From Dryococelus australis (Eukaryota > Arthropoda > Insecta > Phasmatodea > Phasmatidae), in contig CM057009.1 in NCBI GenBank assembly GCA_029891345.1, positions 91,745,416 to 91,809,415 on the forward strand: DNA of 64,000 nucleotides, read 5' to 3'. The translations under genes and the position numbers were made by a program. Of this stretch, positions 49,821 to 60,940 are shown in pieces; the stretch's first letter is position 1, and each line of letters begins with the position of its first letter. The notes under the pieces are model-generated. The model saw only the letters and a program-made list of their open reading frames with translations, had not been told where the DNA came from and searched no databases.

Positions 49821-50298
49821 TCAAATTTTTTCTGGATTCTTAATTACGGCAATACAATCTTGATTATCTTCATACATTGTAATCTTATCTAATTTGACAT
49901 TTAAGTCTGCCAATAACTTTTTCAACCATAAACACTCACAAATTGCAGTACTTAACGCTATGAGTTCTGCCTCCATTGTTGACAAGGCTACACAATTCTG
50001 TTTCCTTGTCACCCAGGATACCACATTTCCATTTGCCTTACACAAAAAACCTGAAACTTATTTTCGATAATTTACATCTCCTCCCCAATCTGCATCAACA
50101 AAACAAGAAAGTTCAGGAGAACGGTTTCCTCTGTACACCAATCCAAACTTCTGTGGTACGCTTCAAATATCTCAAGATGCTTTTTAATTGATACCATGCC
50201 TCATCAGGTGCTTTGTCCAGTATTCTACTGAAGTAATTTACAGCAACACATAAGTCTGGTCTGGTACCCAACATCAGATACATCAGACAGCCTATCAT
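49821..50298 (-). pseudogene. Copia RNase H region (fossil)
   Basis: The minus strand carries the Copia RNase H signature VALSTMEAELIALSTAICE and, upstream, the LMYLMLGTRPDLCVAVNYFS stretch that links reverse transcriptase to RNase H in this family. It belongs to the element at 49385-53982. Confidence 0.88.
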
Positions 50299-50427
50299 TT
50301 ATCTAAAAGGTTTTGTTGTTACATCATTTTCATGTGTACAAGGTTTAATGTTTGGCTTTGGCTCAATTGGTGTTGGTGATGATATACAATTCTCACATCC
50401 AAATTTTTTCAAAATTCCTTTAGTGTA

Positions 50428-51140
50428 CTAGGTTTGGTTAATTTTCAAAACTTTGTTCTCCCTGTCATTAGTTATCTCCAACCCAAGAAAATGTTTCAGT
50501 TTTCCTTTTTCTTTAACCTCAAAATTTGATGCTGGCTGAGACTTAACATAATTTATGAGATTAATGCTTGAACTGGTTAGAATAATGTCATCCACATAAA
50601 GCAGTAAATACAAAGTTTCATCTCCACTCATCAATGCAAATAGACAACATCGTTTTCAGACCTTACAAGGCCTAATTCTAACATGGCCTAGTTAAACTTG
50701 TCATTCCAGCACTTAGGTGCCTGCTTAAGACCATACAAAGAGTTATTTAATTTAAGAACAGAGTTAGGCTTACAACTAACACCAACTGGTGGATAAATAT
50801 ATACATCTTCATGCAATTCCCTATTCAAATATGCAGTTTTTACATCCAACTGCTCAAAATGATAAGACTTCTGATTTCCAACAGTTAGCAATGTTCTTAT
50901 GGTAGTCATTCTAGCTACTAGTGCATATATAACATAACAACTCACACTTCCTTCTTGTGCAAACCTCTTGCAACTAGTCTTGCCTTATACCTGTCACTTA
51001 CATCCTCCTCTAAGGGTTTCAATGCAGATACCCACTTTGCATCAATAACTTTAATATACTTTGGGTTTTCTACTTCCTCCCAAGTTCTATTTTCTTTTAA
51101 TAGACTCAATTTCCCAATCCATTGCTTGTAACCACATTTC
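50428..51140 (-). pseudogene. Copia reverse transcriptase region (fossil)
   Basis: Recognisable blocks are QLDVKTAYLNRELHEDVYI and SLYGLKQAPKCWN (about 50688-50945) and the active-site box LLYVDDIILTS with KHFLGLEI (about 50428-50634). These are diagnostic of Ty1/Copia reverse transcriptase. Confidence 0.92.
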
Positions 51141-51513
51141 CTTGTCGACCCTTTTTTCTACTTCGTTATGGTTCTATGAAACATTCTCTACAAAACTCAT
51201 CACATTATATGCCATGTATATTTCATAGTCATCAAATCTTTTTGGCAACCTTACACTATGTTTGTGATCCCTAAATACACTTTATTTTCCTTCTTTACAT
51301 TTACATCTACTGGACTGACACTAACATTTTCAGGTTCACTACAGTCCCCAGCATCCTGTTTACATTCTACAAGTTTTCTTTCATTTCTTTCTTCAAATAT
51401 AAAATTTACTTCATTAAACTTAACATCACATGACACTTTGATTTTTCCCTTTTCAAGATTCAATAGCCCATAACCATTTTGAGAATACCCCACTAATATA
51501 CACTTTTTCTGCC

Positions 51514-52211
51514 TTATTGTCTAACTGTGTACACAACTCCTTTGTTACTCCTTAGGCTGTATGCCGCACATCCAAAAACCCTCAAATTGTTTACGTTTGG
51601 CTTACACCCATACCAGATTTCAGCCGGTGTGACTCCTTCCATGCTTGCAGTTGGACTACGATTTACAATATAAGCTGCTGTTCTGACCACTTCTCCCCAA
51701 AGTTGTTTAGGTACCCCAGATTCACTGATCATACTAAGTACCCATTCGACTAAACTCCTATTCATCCTTTCTGCCTTGCCATTTTGTTCAGGCGTGTATG
51801 GCACTGTCTAATCAAGAATTACGCCTTTATTTCTACAAAAATCAATCAATTCTTGTGCAACCTTCTCTCCTCCATTGTCACATCTTAGCTTTGATACAAA
51901 CTGCCCAAACATATTGCCTGTCATACTATAATAACCTTGAAAACATTTCGTAACTTCACCTTTTGACTTGATCAGATACGCCATTATAAAATGAATGTAA
52001 CAAAATATTTATGACTCTCTTTTGTAGTAGGTGAAATTGGACCACACACATCTGAATGAACTTTGCCTAACACACTGTTATTTTTTGTTCTGTTACCAAA
52101 TGGTAAGCTTGTTAGCTTTCCATTTACACACTCCTCACAGAATTCAACTTCGTTCATATTTAACTCCTTGTTTATCCCTTCCACCATGTTTTGACTGACA
52201 GTTTTTTTCAT
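51514..52211 (-). pseudogene. Copia integrase region (fossil)
   Basis: A pre-integrase zinc-binding tail with CEECVNGKLTSLPFG and VHSDVCGPI (about 51984-52211) is followed by the core block PYTPEQNGKAERMNRSLVE (about 51700-51804), a standard Copia integrase sequence. Confidence 0.9.
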
Positions 52212-52370
52212 TTCAGATTAGTTTACGTGACCTAACCTTCTATGCCATAGCTTATTTTCGTCACCCTCTCCAATTTTGTGTCCCTGAAGGCACAACTGTA
52301 CATTACCATTCTGAAAAACAACCTTAATATTAGCTTTTTCTAAACATTTCACTGATAACAAATTTTTTTC

Positions 52371-53580
52371 TTAGGTTTGGTACAAAAATACATTTTGTGC
52401 AGTACATTCAGTTCTTTTACCCTCTACTTCCAAAAATCCATGAATATTTCCTACACCTGTTACCTGAATCACACTATTGTGTTTAGCCACTGCTATCTTA
52501 AGAGGCTCTTTCAATTCTACAAACTCAGAAAATACACTTCTGTCATTCAACCCTACCATATGATTTGTACACCCTGAATCTACACAGGAACTCACAACAG
52601 CATTTTTGCTCATACTATAATTGTCTGCTTCTATTTCACTTATGAAACAAATTTTGCTACAATTAGGGTGACTAGTTTATTTACCTTGAGTATCCATGTC
52701 AACATAATTGCTTTTTGGCTCACCCATTGTTGAGTAATGTTGAGATTGATTTTACTGACGACCAAATGCTTGGAAATGTCAGCTCTGGTGAACATTTCCA
52801 TAATACCTTCCAGGTCGATGATGTCCATGAAATCCCTCTTGGTAACCCTGCTGAGTTGCACCTCTTAAGCTGTTCCTGGGTAGCTGCTTACAGTTTCGAC
52901 GAATATGTCCTTTCTTGCCGCACTCACAACATACACTTTGAGTTGCTGATGATAATGCTGATGGCACCAATGCATTTTGTACTTCAGTCTTAGTAGATTT
53001 ACACTTGCGTTTTTCTTCTTTTGCTCGCAGCTTACTCTTCACAAATTAAGTGTTAATGTTTCTGGTGGCATATTTTCAATGACTGTAACCACTACATCGA
53101 ATAACTTGGGTAAACTCAACAAAAAATTGCATATAGCATCATTATCCTTTAATTCTACACCAGTAAATTTTAACTGCCTTACCACTTCATCAAACAGCCT
53201 CAGGAAACTATCTGCACTTTCACATTAATTTAGCATCATTGACTGTAACTTCTTTAAATTCAATTGCCCAGGCAATCCCTTCTTCTCGTATAGATTTTCT
53301 AAGCACTTACCTTATCGCGCAAATTCTCTATTTGAGAATCATCAACACATTGAACAATTAAGTTTCTAGCACGATTTTCTTTTATCTGATCTGAATCACA
53401 TGTCGGTTTTCCATCTTCAATTTCACCATATTTCTTGTTAACACACTCAGCAACATCATTTTCCGCAAGTAACATAAGCAATCTGTACTTCCAATTGTAG
53501 TAATTCGAGCCATTTAGTGGCTCTACCATATAACCAACTTTATGTTGCATGACCATTTTCTTTAATCTCTGAATAGCCAC
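52371..53580 (-). pseudogene. Copia gag and protease region (fossil)
   Basis: Gag starts near 53580 with the NYYNWKYRLLMLL stretch typical of Copia gag. A CCHC zinc knuckle (CCECGKKGHIRRNC) lies near 52880-52931, and the aspartic protease motif DSGCTNHM near 52560-52580. Confidence 0.9.
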
Positions 53581-53713
53581 TTAGCACAAAAAATACTAAC
53601 TCTTACATCTTGCCATCAAATATCTTCACACATACCTTGGCCATTCCGTGCATTGATATTTCACTCGTACAGCTTTTCTTCAAAACTTTCGCCATGTTCT
53701 TGTGCATCGTGCT

Positions 53714-53727
53714 CTGGGCCCATAACC
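53714..53727 (-). promoter_or_regulatory. Copia primer binding site for a tRNA-iMet half molecule
   Basis: Directly inside the 5' LTR the minus strand reads GGTTATGGGCCCAG, complementary to the anticodon arm of initiator tRNA-Met. Priming by an internally cut tRNA-iMet is the known habit of Drosophila copia and relatives. Confidence 0.85.
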
Positions 53728-53982
53728 TGTTACTTTTGAACTCAGTGGAAGTAATAAATACTCACTCCTAAGTTACGGTTTAATGCATTCTTAATTTTCT
53801 TGATCTTCCTTTCTGTAACATAGAGCATACTAGACTTAAACAGCAATATTGACCTTTTATCAGCAATAACAACACACAAAACATTTCCATCATCTCCTTC
53901 GTTTACCTATCAACAGGAACAGGAAGGGATCATCGATATGTACAACAAACATTACACTTTTGGTGACCTTCATAACTTAACA
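53728..53982 (-). repeat. Copia 5' LTR
   Basis: Partner of the LTR at 49385-49642, with the same TG...CA ends and followed by the TTACA target duplication. Confidence 0.92.
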
Positions 53983-53987
53983 TTACA

Positions 53988-56216
53988 CACCCTAAGGTCT
54001 ACATATCATTACTGTTTTACTGTGTTAATATTTTTATTTTTCTACATACTGAGTTTGCAAGTAATTTTAATTTGAATGAGTGGCGAGTTGTTGAGTACAG
54101 CTTTCGATAGTGAGAATAATTCTTCTCCAGCCAGTGCATAAAAGTTCATTCTGTGGGATAAACACCATGTATTGACACCACACACCAAACACTTTAATTG
54201 CAGCAGTGGAGATGTCATCAGGTTGTCTAATGTTGGCAAGTCAGTGTATATATTGCAGAGTTTGAACCAGCTGTCGAGTGTGGGTTCCCGTCAAAACCAA
54301 TCAAAAGTAGTAGCAACATTCCCACCTCCTCACCATACTCGCAATTGTTTACACAACTGTGTACAAAACTTTCAAACTATAATATTTCACTCCTGGGTGT
54401 CATCGTTACATTTCAGTGGTATTTATTATAAATTATTTGCAAATAAATAAAGGATTTCTTTCTTGATTTCAATTTCTCTTATTTACTCCCTGAAGTACTC
54501 AGTATTTTAACTTTGTGAATATACTTATAGTATTAACTTAAATCAGGCGTTTTTCAATGAATTATTTTTCCACATTCAGCAATGCAGATAAGTCACTTAT
54601 AGTGATATGCACACATTTCTTTTGACCTGTTAGCCTATTTACACAATTTTGTTTACGATGATCACATTATTGCAGAAAGTACCTGCAAATGGCATTACAA
54701 TAACAAATGCCATGAATTTGAACAGAAAGTACCTCAAATTCATGTCCAAGGTAAGTTAGTTTCAGTTCAGCTGCTTTTGAATTCTGCAACTGTTTTCCAG
54801 TCTTCTTGCCATGAAGCATATGAAGATCTGTGGTAAAATTCAGGTATGTTATTATCCAATGATCTAATGTTATAAAAATTTGGAAATAGGTTATTTTTTT
54901 AAAGTGAAATACAAAATTAAATGTGCTTAAAACTTAAGTGGTGAAGTAAATAAGCTGAGTAGCTTGAGTACATATTTTAGTATGTACTATAAAATATTTT
55001 GACCAATTTCATTTTCATCCTAGCATCAGCTCTATTGCATAAATGTTATTAGTAAATGGTGGGAAATGATTGATTAAAATGTTTAAAGATTGTCGTCTAG
55101 TTATGTTCTGAAATACTCTCCTTAATACAGTTACCTTATTTATAATTTGTGTAGTATTTAAATTATTTATCTCATCTATAATCTCTCAAATGTCACTTAA
55201 GTGGCATGATATCAGAGGCGATGGAACATTTTCATATTTGGTATAGGCGCACCATTGTGTTGTTGAAAGCTGTAAGCATTTTGCAGTCAATGTTGCTGCT
55301 TCCTCCATGGATTATCTACACTAGCCAAGAAAATGAATGTCTCAAGTAGGAAGTTGTGTTCCAATGCATGTATGTACTATATCACACCATGTGTGGTGGT
55401 CATAGTATTGATCAAACTTAATAGTCCTACGAAATTTAATTGGGGTATTCTCTATAGTCACTGAAATAGTATTCTAAGAGGTAATGTGACCTGAATTAGT
55501 CGAGTAAAATAATGATACATTTTATATTTTACTATGGAACGATACTTACTAGACTCCTAAATTACCAAATCGCAACCACTTCTGAACAAGTGACTTAATA
55601 GTATCCCAACTGAAACACTACTGCATGTTAAAATACTATTGTACTAAATTGTAACTTTGAACACAGTCTCACTATGTGTGGTATGATTGGGTGTGTTTTT
55701 CTTTTTACATAAATACGAACAAATAAAACATTTAAAAAGGAGTGGGGTGAGCAGTTTTACCATAATTTATAAAAACCTGCTCAATGATGAAGTGATCAGT
55801 CAGTGTCTATGAAACCAGCCCTTTGGAAATGGGCGGTAGGAGGAGGTGATATTCTTGTCCCTTCTGTACTTAACTGTGCCTTTAGCACAGTTACAAATTT
55901 GACTGTACACCCATTTCGATTAAAATTTCCCCCAATTCCGAGATGCTCTGTAATAAGAACATACTTTGTTTTGTTGATGAACATGCACTAAGACATTACC
56001 AAGCTACAGAATAGTCCTTTGTGTATAATTTTTGTTACAGTCTCCAAAATTTCATAACTTGTTCAATCATATTATGAAGCATTGATTGAGGTTTCAAATG
56101 TTTGTTACTTATGGTTGAAGCATGGCTGCCAGTGGGTTAACCATAGCTGCCTGCGTTTCACTTGAGGCAGTGTAGTTGTGGCATAACTGCACGACAAAAC
56201 TGATTTTTATGTGTAA
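53988..56216 (+). other. remaining interior of the THAP unit, no gene recognised
   Basis: Mostly AT-rich. A possible small exon with good borders lies at about 54675-54751 (acceptor ATTGCAG, donor AAG|GTAAGT) and another at about 54803-54846 (acceptor TTTTCCAG, donor CAG|GTATGT). Their frames do not join cleanly with one another or with the THAP exon, so they are only candidates. Confidence 0.25.
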
Positions 56217-56217
56217 A

Positions 56218-56339
56218 GGTGGACTCGCAACCATCCGTCGCACCCGTCAGGCGGTCATATGATCTTCAACCAATCGCAGGGCAACGTTTTTTATCCGTCA
56301 AACTTAAACTTTCGACGGACCGACGGATGGGCCACCACC
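56218..56339. repeat. short inverted-repeat (MITE-like) unit
   Basis: AGGTGGACTCGCAACCATCC at the left and GGATGGGCCACCACCT at the right are imperfect inverted partners around about 80 bp that also contain CCGTC/GACGG copies. No target duplication was found. Confidence 0.45.
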
Positions 56340-57609
56340 TTCTGACGAGATTCTGTAGACACGAATACTCACTTTGAAATGAAATGCAACACACTGGATA
56401 TGTGTTTATTTATCTTGGTGGTAAATTCAGGAAATTAAAACTTTTTGCGTATAAATTTTTATCATGTCAGAATTAATTTCCCCAAAATGTGTCTCTCTTG
56501 AAAATGTATTTCCAACCAAAATATACCTTCTACAAAAGAAGAAAGCAGAATGAAAACCATATCTGTTAGGAATAGAAATTTGTGAACTTTTTATTTTGTT
56601 GCTAATTTAATGATGAAACTTCAAAAAGCAGTAAGTTAAAATTTAAGCAACCTATTTTGTTGCTAGGTTAACCTTAAATATTTAAAAGATATTGCTGCTT
56701 ATAGAGCTAATGAAAGCCACAGTGTTAAATCACTAGCTGTAGTAGAGCTATTTTTAATTAATCTTTCGCTAGTAAAAAAAACATATAAGTTGTGGAGATT
56801 TTTCTGTCCAAAAAAATTTTTGATTATGTTCATTCCCGATTTTTTGCAGAAAAATAAGCTTGGTAACAGCTCCATTCTCAAGAACTTATTGAATAAATGC
56901 AGTCGGTTATGAATATGACAAATGAAATACCGTTTAGCATTCCATTCTCTTACTTATAATTGATTAACATTTGTCCTTCGTAACTTGCAACATCTAAGTC
57001 TGTGTCCAGTAACATGATTCTGTTACAACTGATTGCCCTTGTTTCAAGTGACAATATTTATGCTTTAAGTACATTTTTTTAATACGGTATAGTAATATGA
57101 ATAAGCAACTATTATATTACATTCGGCAAAACAACATATTTTATTACTACGAGACGACAACCGCACTCAAATCGCGCATGACGAGTCATGTAAATTTGAA
57201 TTTCCCGTGTATCCATCAGCACAAGCCGCTAGGAGCGCTGTTGGAATGTGTCTCGCATGTTGACAACGTAAAAACACCTCAGTTTCCCATATTATCCTTC
57301 TACCATATTTGGTTAAACTTTTCTTGATGTGTTTTAATATCACATCTCGTAGGAATCTGTTTTCAGATAAGGCATTTGATTGACACAGAAAATACAGGCA
57401 TGACTGTAGCTAAAAATGTGATGTTATTAAACTTATTAACTAAATTTCCTTTGAATTATTATTCGCAGAACTTTTCATCCATTAGGTCGGCATATTTTTA
57501 ATACGGATTGACAGAATCGGCATTAAATGTAATTTTTATGTTTCGTGAACTTTATCTAGCTTTCACTGTCATGTAATACTAACGAAACTGTCATATATTA
57601 TGTCTGCCA

Positions 57610-57787
57610 TGTTTCTTTTTGACCTGAATACTTCGTTAGTCCTACCCTTAGTCCGGACTAAAAGTTAGGCTGTTCTAAAGCAAGATTATCCTTGGACTAG
57701 CAATAAAAATATGCTCTCTGTCAACGACAAATTTTGGTAGGAGGATGATCTTTCCCTAGTCCGGACTAAAAACGACTGTGAATAAGG
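57610..57787. repeat. inverted-repeat end with two TAGTCCGGACTA palindromes
   Basis: The 12-bp palindrome TAGTCCGGACTA occurs twice (about 57651 and 57758). The unit ends GACTGTGAATAAGG, the inverted partner of CCTTATTCATAGTC at 45045. It is probably one end of a DNA element family also represented at 45045. Confidence 0.5.
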
Positions 57788-59990
57788 TGGTATGTTTTAT
57801 TTTAAAAAGGGCTTTAATTATTTGTTGTAAAATGGTAGTGTTTTCATGTTGTGCACCTGTGTTATGCTGTATGTCTTAGTGCACCAGTGCCCCGTACAAC
57901 GTGTGTAACTTGTGTTGTTTTGATATAGGGTATTGTTTATGTTTTAATAATTATTAACCGAACCATTGTGTTTGAGTGCCACTGTGTTCTGTTTAATTCA
58001 TAAGATAATTGGATGGCGATATGTTATTTTTAAGAGTGTTCCGTGTCAAAGTACCTGTCTGGCACATTTCTTCAATATTAATTCAGCCTCGCGTTGACAA
58101 GAATTTTGGTAGTTCAACATAGTAAATATTCTTAAATAATTTTGTTTGCATTGTATGGACGTGCACCTAATCTAATATGATTTAATTTAATATACTATTT
58201 TCACTGTCAGTATTGCGACCGTAGTTCCAGTAGTGGGGTCAGTAGAATGAGGCTATGTATGTCAACCACAATAAAGGCCCTTACAAAATTGAAAACTTAA
58301 ACATTTGACTTTACAAATTGACTTTACGTTTGCTTTCCAACATGTTGTTTCTTATGGAGATTGACACAACTGAACTGTCAAACGTAAAGTCAAGCACTCT
58401 TGACTTTACAATTTCGAAACATTGAAATTCAAAGTCAAGATCAAGCAGCCATTTTGACGAGAATATAACAGAGGTTATGTGGAAAGTGCATAATTTTATT
58501 GTAGGGTGATTTTTTCTCGGTGTATTAAACAAAGCTCTTCTTAAAATAAATAAATGGCAACAAATATAATGTGAAGTGGAAATATATGAATTGACATATT
58601 TTGATAAAGTAAACAAATTAGTGTTTTGTTTTGAAATAAACATTTAAGAAAAATTTTTGTATATTCCTTAAAAGGTGCATAACATGCATTCCTGGATAAT
58701 ATAATTATTTAGATAACAAGATACACATTTTTATGAAACTTGCAGTACTGATGTTCAACTGTCTGAACTCTGACTACAATAATTGTATTGTGTATTGGTG
58801 GTTTGGTCAGAGGACGGGAAATAAAAAGTCAAATGCTAAAGTTTTCTATTGTGTAAAACGCTTACAGCCATAATGCATAAGAACAACCACCTATTCAGTT
58901 AACTTAAATTTTTCCATAATTCTTATTTTCGAGTTTATTGTGTGTTTGTAATGTAATTGTAGCCCCAAGTAAAACAGTCTGATATAATAGGCTTCAAAGG
59001 GGTCAACTCGAGAATGAAGTAATCACGTACCAAACATGTGTACTAAATTCGAAATAAGGCTAATTCATATGTCAATAGTGAAGGGTAAAATGAAATATTT
59101 TTATTTGTGTTTTATGTTTTGATTGTATATTTTATAATGCCTTGTGTGATGTGTAACCTTCATCATTCCTTTGCCACATAAATTTTAATTTCATATAATT
59201 AAGTCTTGTTGAATAAGAGCACTTGTGATGTCACGCAGGAGCTTATGCAACAGCTGATTGGCTCCTGCGCAGGCATTCAGTAGTAGCATCATCGTATCTC
59301 GTGGGGTAGATCGTGCATGAGGGCCCGCTTGGGGGACTTCGACTTTTTTCTGCCAATCATGTAACTGCCGTCGTTAACTTTAATATTTCTGGAACCTTTT
59401 ATATTTTACTCACCTCGGAGCATACGCTACCCCATAGCCCAGTCCATTTGTACACCACCTGGATGTAACTTGCACGGCATTGGGTGGCCGAAACAACTCA
59501 TCATGTATGTATTGGCATGATGATGGGCGAAAGATTCGCCAGGACCATGAGGGGAAATGAGGTGTGGTGGATAGGAATTGATGTTTGCCAGGGTTAAGGG
59601 CGCTAGCCCGCGGTGCGAGCACAAAGTTACACTTGGTAGAGACTCCCCCTCTAGGGTCGTGATGGCCAACGACCATTGCCCTGTACCCATGTCCACGTCT
59701 TGATAGATGTTACCAGTTGTAATACCTTTCTGCCAGCTGTGAATTACACTCTAATTGCCTCATCTAGTCAGGGATGTCACCCCCCTGATACGCCAGCTCA
59801 CTCCCAAAGTGTTATTATGGCTACCATTATTAAATATACGAGGTCTATACAAACTGTTCAAAGTGTTCAAAGATCAATTTCTTTGGCACTGCGATTGAAC
59901 GATGTTTTGGTGTTCGTTGCGAATGGAGATTGTGGAAACTTTTAAACATTTTTATGTTTTTCCACATTCCTTTGTAAACGAGGAAAACGA
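57788..59990. other. non-coding stretch with a hairpin near 58318-58394
   Basis: TTGACTTTACGTTTG (58318) and its inverted copy CAAACGTAAAGTCAA (58378) can form a 15-bp stem around about 45 bp, with further GACTTTAC copies nearby. A GC-richer patch lies at 59220-59720. No gene was recognised. Confidence 0.35.
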
Positions 59991-60060
59991 TATTTTTTAC
60001 AGCTGTTGAGCTGAAAATAAAATTAAAAAAAAAACTTTTTTTTAATTACAAAAAAAACGG

Positions 60061-60069
60061 GTATATAAA
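60061..60069 (+). promoter_or_regulatory. TATA box ahead of the nuclease gene
   Basis: GTATATAAAG lies about 60-100 bp upstream of the first ATGs of the plus-strand gene, in an otherwise GC-richer leader. It has the placement of a core promoter. Confidence 0.5.
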
Positions 60070-60158
60070 GAGACGAGAGCGCCTATTTGTTTCGCATTAA
60101 TTGTTTTCCTTTCGTAAGAGAATAACAATGTTGGTGCATATAGAACTGTGAGATTTGT

Positions 60159-60926
60159 ATGATTTGTATCTCTAGAGGAAAACACAACTATTCGGTGCAC
60201 AATGATTCATGCAAAACCTTTATCACTGCTTCGACATGTGTTTCAAACACCTTTCCAAAATTTCAGTCAAAGAAAATGGCCTCTTACATAGCGATTTTGC
60301 ATAAGTTTTCCATCGGGCCATACGCTGATTTCCGAACCTATGACGATCCGGTAGCCGCCATCGAAGAAAAATGGAAAATTCAGTCGAGAAGTCATTGATT
60401 TGGGAGTTTAACTACATACAGATATCGAAAATAACTAAAAATCGTACGAGCAAAACTACCCGATGCGATAGACGATACGTTTACACAATTTTTAGATTTC
60501 GACTGCGATGTTAGACAAGCCAACGGCTGGACACCTTATACATCGGAGTTCAGAGAACGAGATGTTGATTTCGGTCTTTGTGGAACAATCGACATGCTTT
60601 TCAAGTCCAAGCAGGGTGATTTGGTGACAGTCGAGTGGAAACGTACACCAAAGAATTTCGAAGAGTCTCGTGACTATTATGGACTTGGACCTCTATGTAA
60701 CGTATTAGCATCACAACTAAACAAGTACTCTTTGCAGCAAAACATTTATCGTTATATATTCAACAAGGAAATAAATTTATATCTGACCATGTGCGGACAG
60801 AAAATCACCGAAATGTATCTACTGCAAATGCACGTAAACCTGTCGAATTACAAGTTGTTGTCGGTAGTTGATTTTGACGAAAATGTGATTGAGAAATGTT
60901 TAATTTACACAATCGATAATGAATAA
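60159..60926 (+). pseudogene. PD-(D/E)XK-type nuclease gene of the virus-like cluster (fossil)
   Basis: The C-terminal part reads GTIDMLFKSK, then VTVEWKRTPK, the Asp...Glu-x-Lys arrangement of PD-(D/E)XK nucleases, with an acidic beta-strand followed by EWK. Such enzymes act in viral DNA recombination, resolution or host-DNA breakdown. Downstream helices contain YSLQQNIYRYIF, similar in layout to RecB/YqaJ-like nucleases where a Q-x3-Y motif follows the core. The family call is made from motifs only. The gene ends 14 bp before the convergent ATPase gene. The N-terminal region is less certain. Confidence 0.5.
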
Positions 60927-60940
60927 AAATTGTTTAGTTT

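Larger units (their letters stand above)
49385..53982 (-). mobile_element. Ty1/Copia LTR-retrotransposon, nearly whole in layout (broken)
   Basis: LTRs at 49385-49642 and 53728-53982 (about 255 bp, TG...CA ends) are flanked by the 5-bp duplication TTACA on both sides (49380-49384 and 53983-53987). The LTRs differ at roughly 7 percent of sites, which points to an insertion some millions of years old, rate-dependent. Coding parts on the minus strand, in Copia order: gag with zinc knuckle, protease, integrase, reverse transcriptase, RNase H. The layout is complete but the coding sequence is broken at a fair number of places, of the order of ten. It is inserted in the THAP-bearing unit and so is younger than it. 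Confidence 0.93.
47379..57318 (+). mobile_element. inverted-repeat unit of about 9.9 kb carrying a THAP exon and a nested Copia
   Basis: Terminal repeats at 47379-47468 and 57217-57318 match in inverted orientation (CCAAATATGGTAGAAGG, ATGCGAGACAC, GCTCCTAGCGG, TTGTGCTG). A THAP-coding exon lies about 90 bp inside the left end, reading inward. THAP domains open the transposases of P elements, so a P-like DNA transposon is the leading idea. The later transposase exons were not recognised, and no flanking target duplication could be found. Without the Copia insertion the unit would be about 5.3 kb. Confidence 0.5.

Noticed and set aside
58311-58643. 110-codon minus-strand frame
   Set aside because: It overlaps the GTAAAGTCAA hairpin repeats and shows no motif; AT-rich chance frame.
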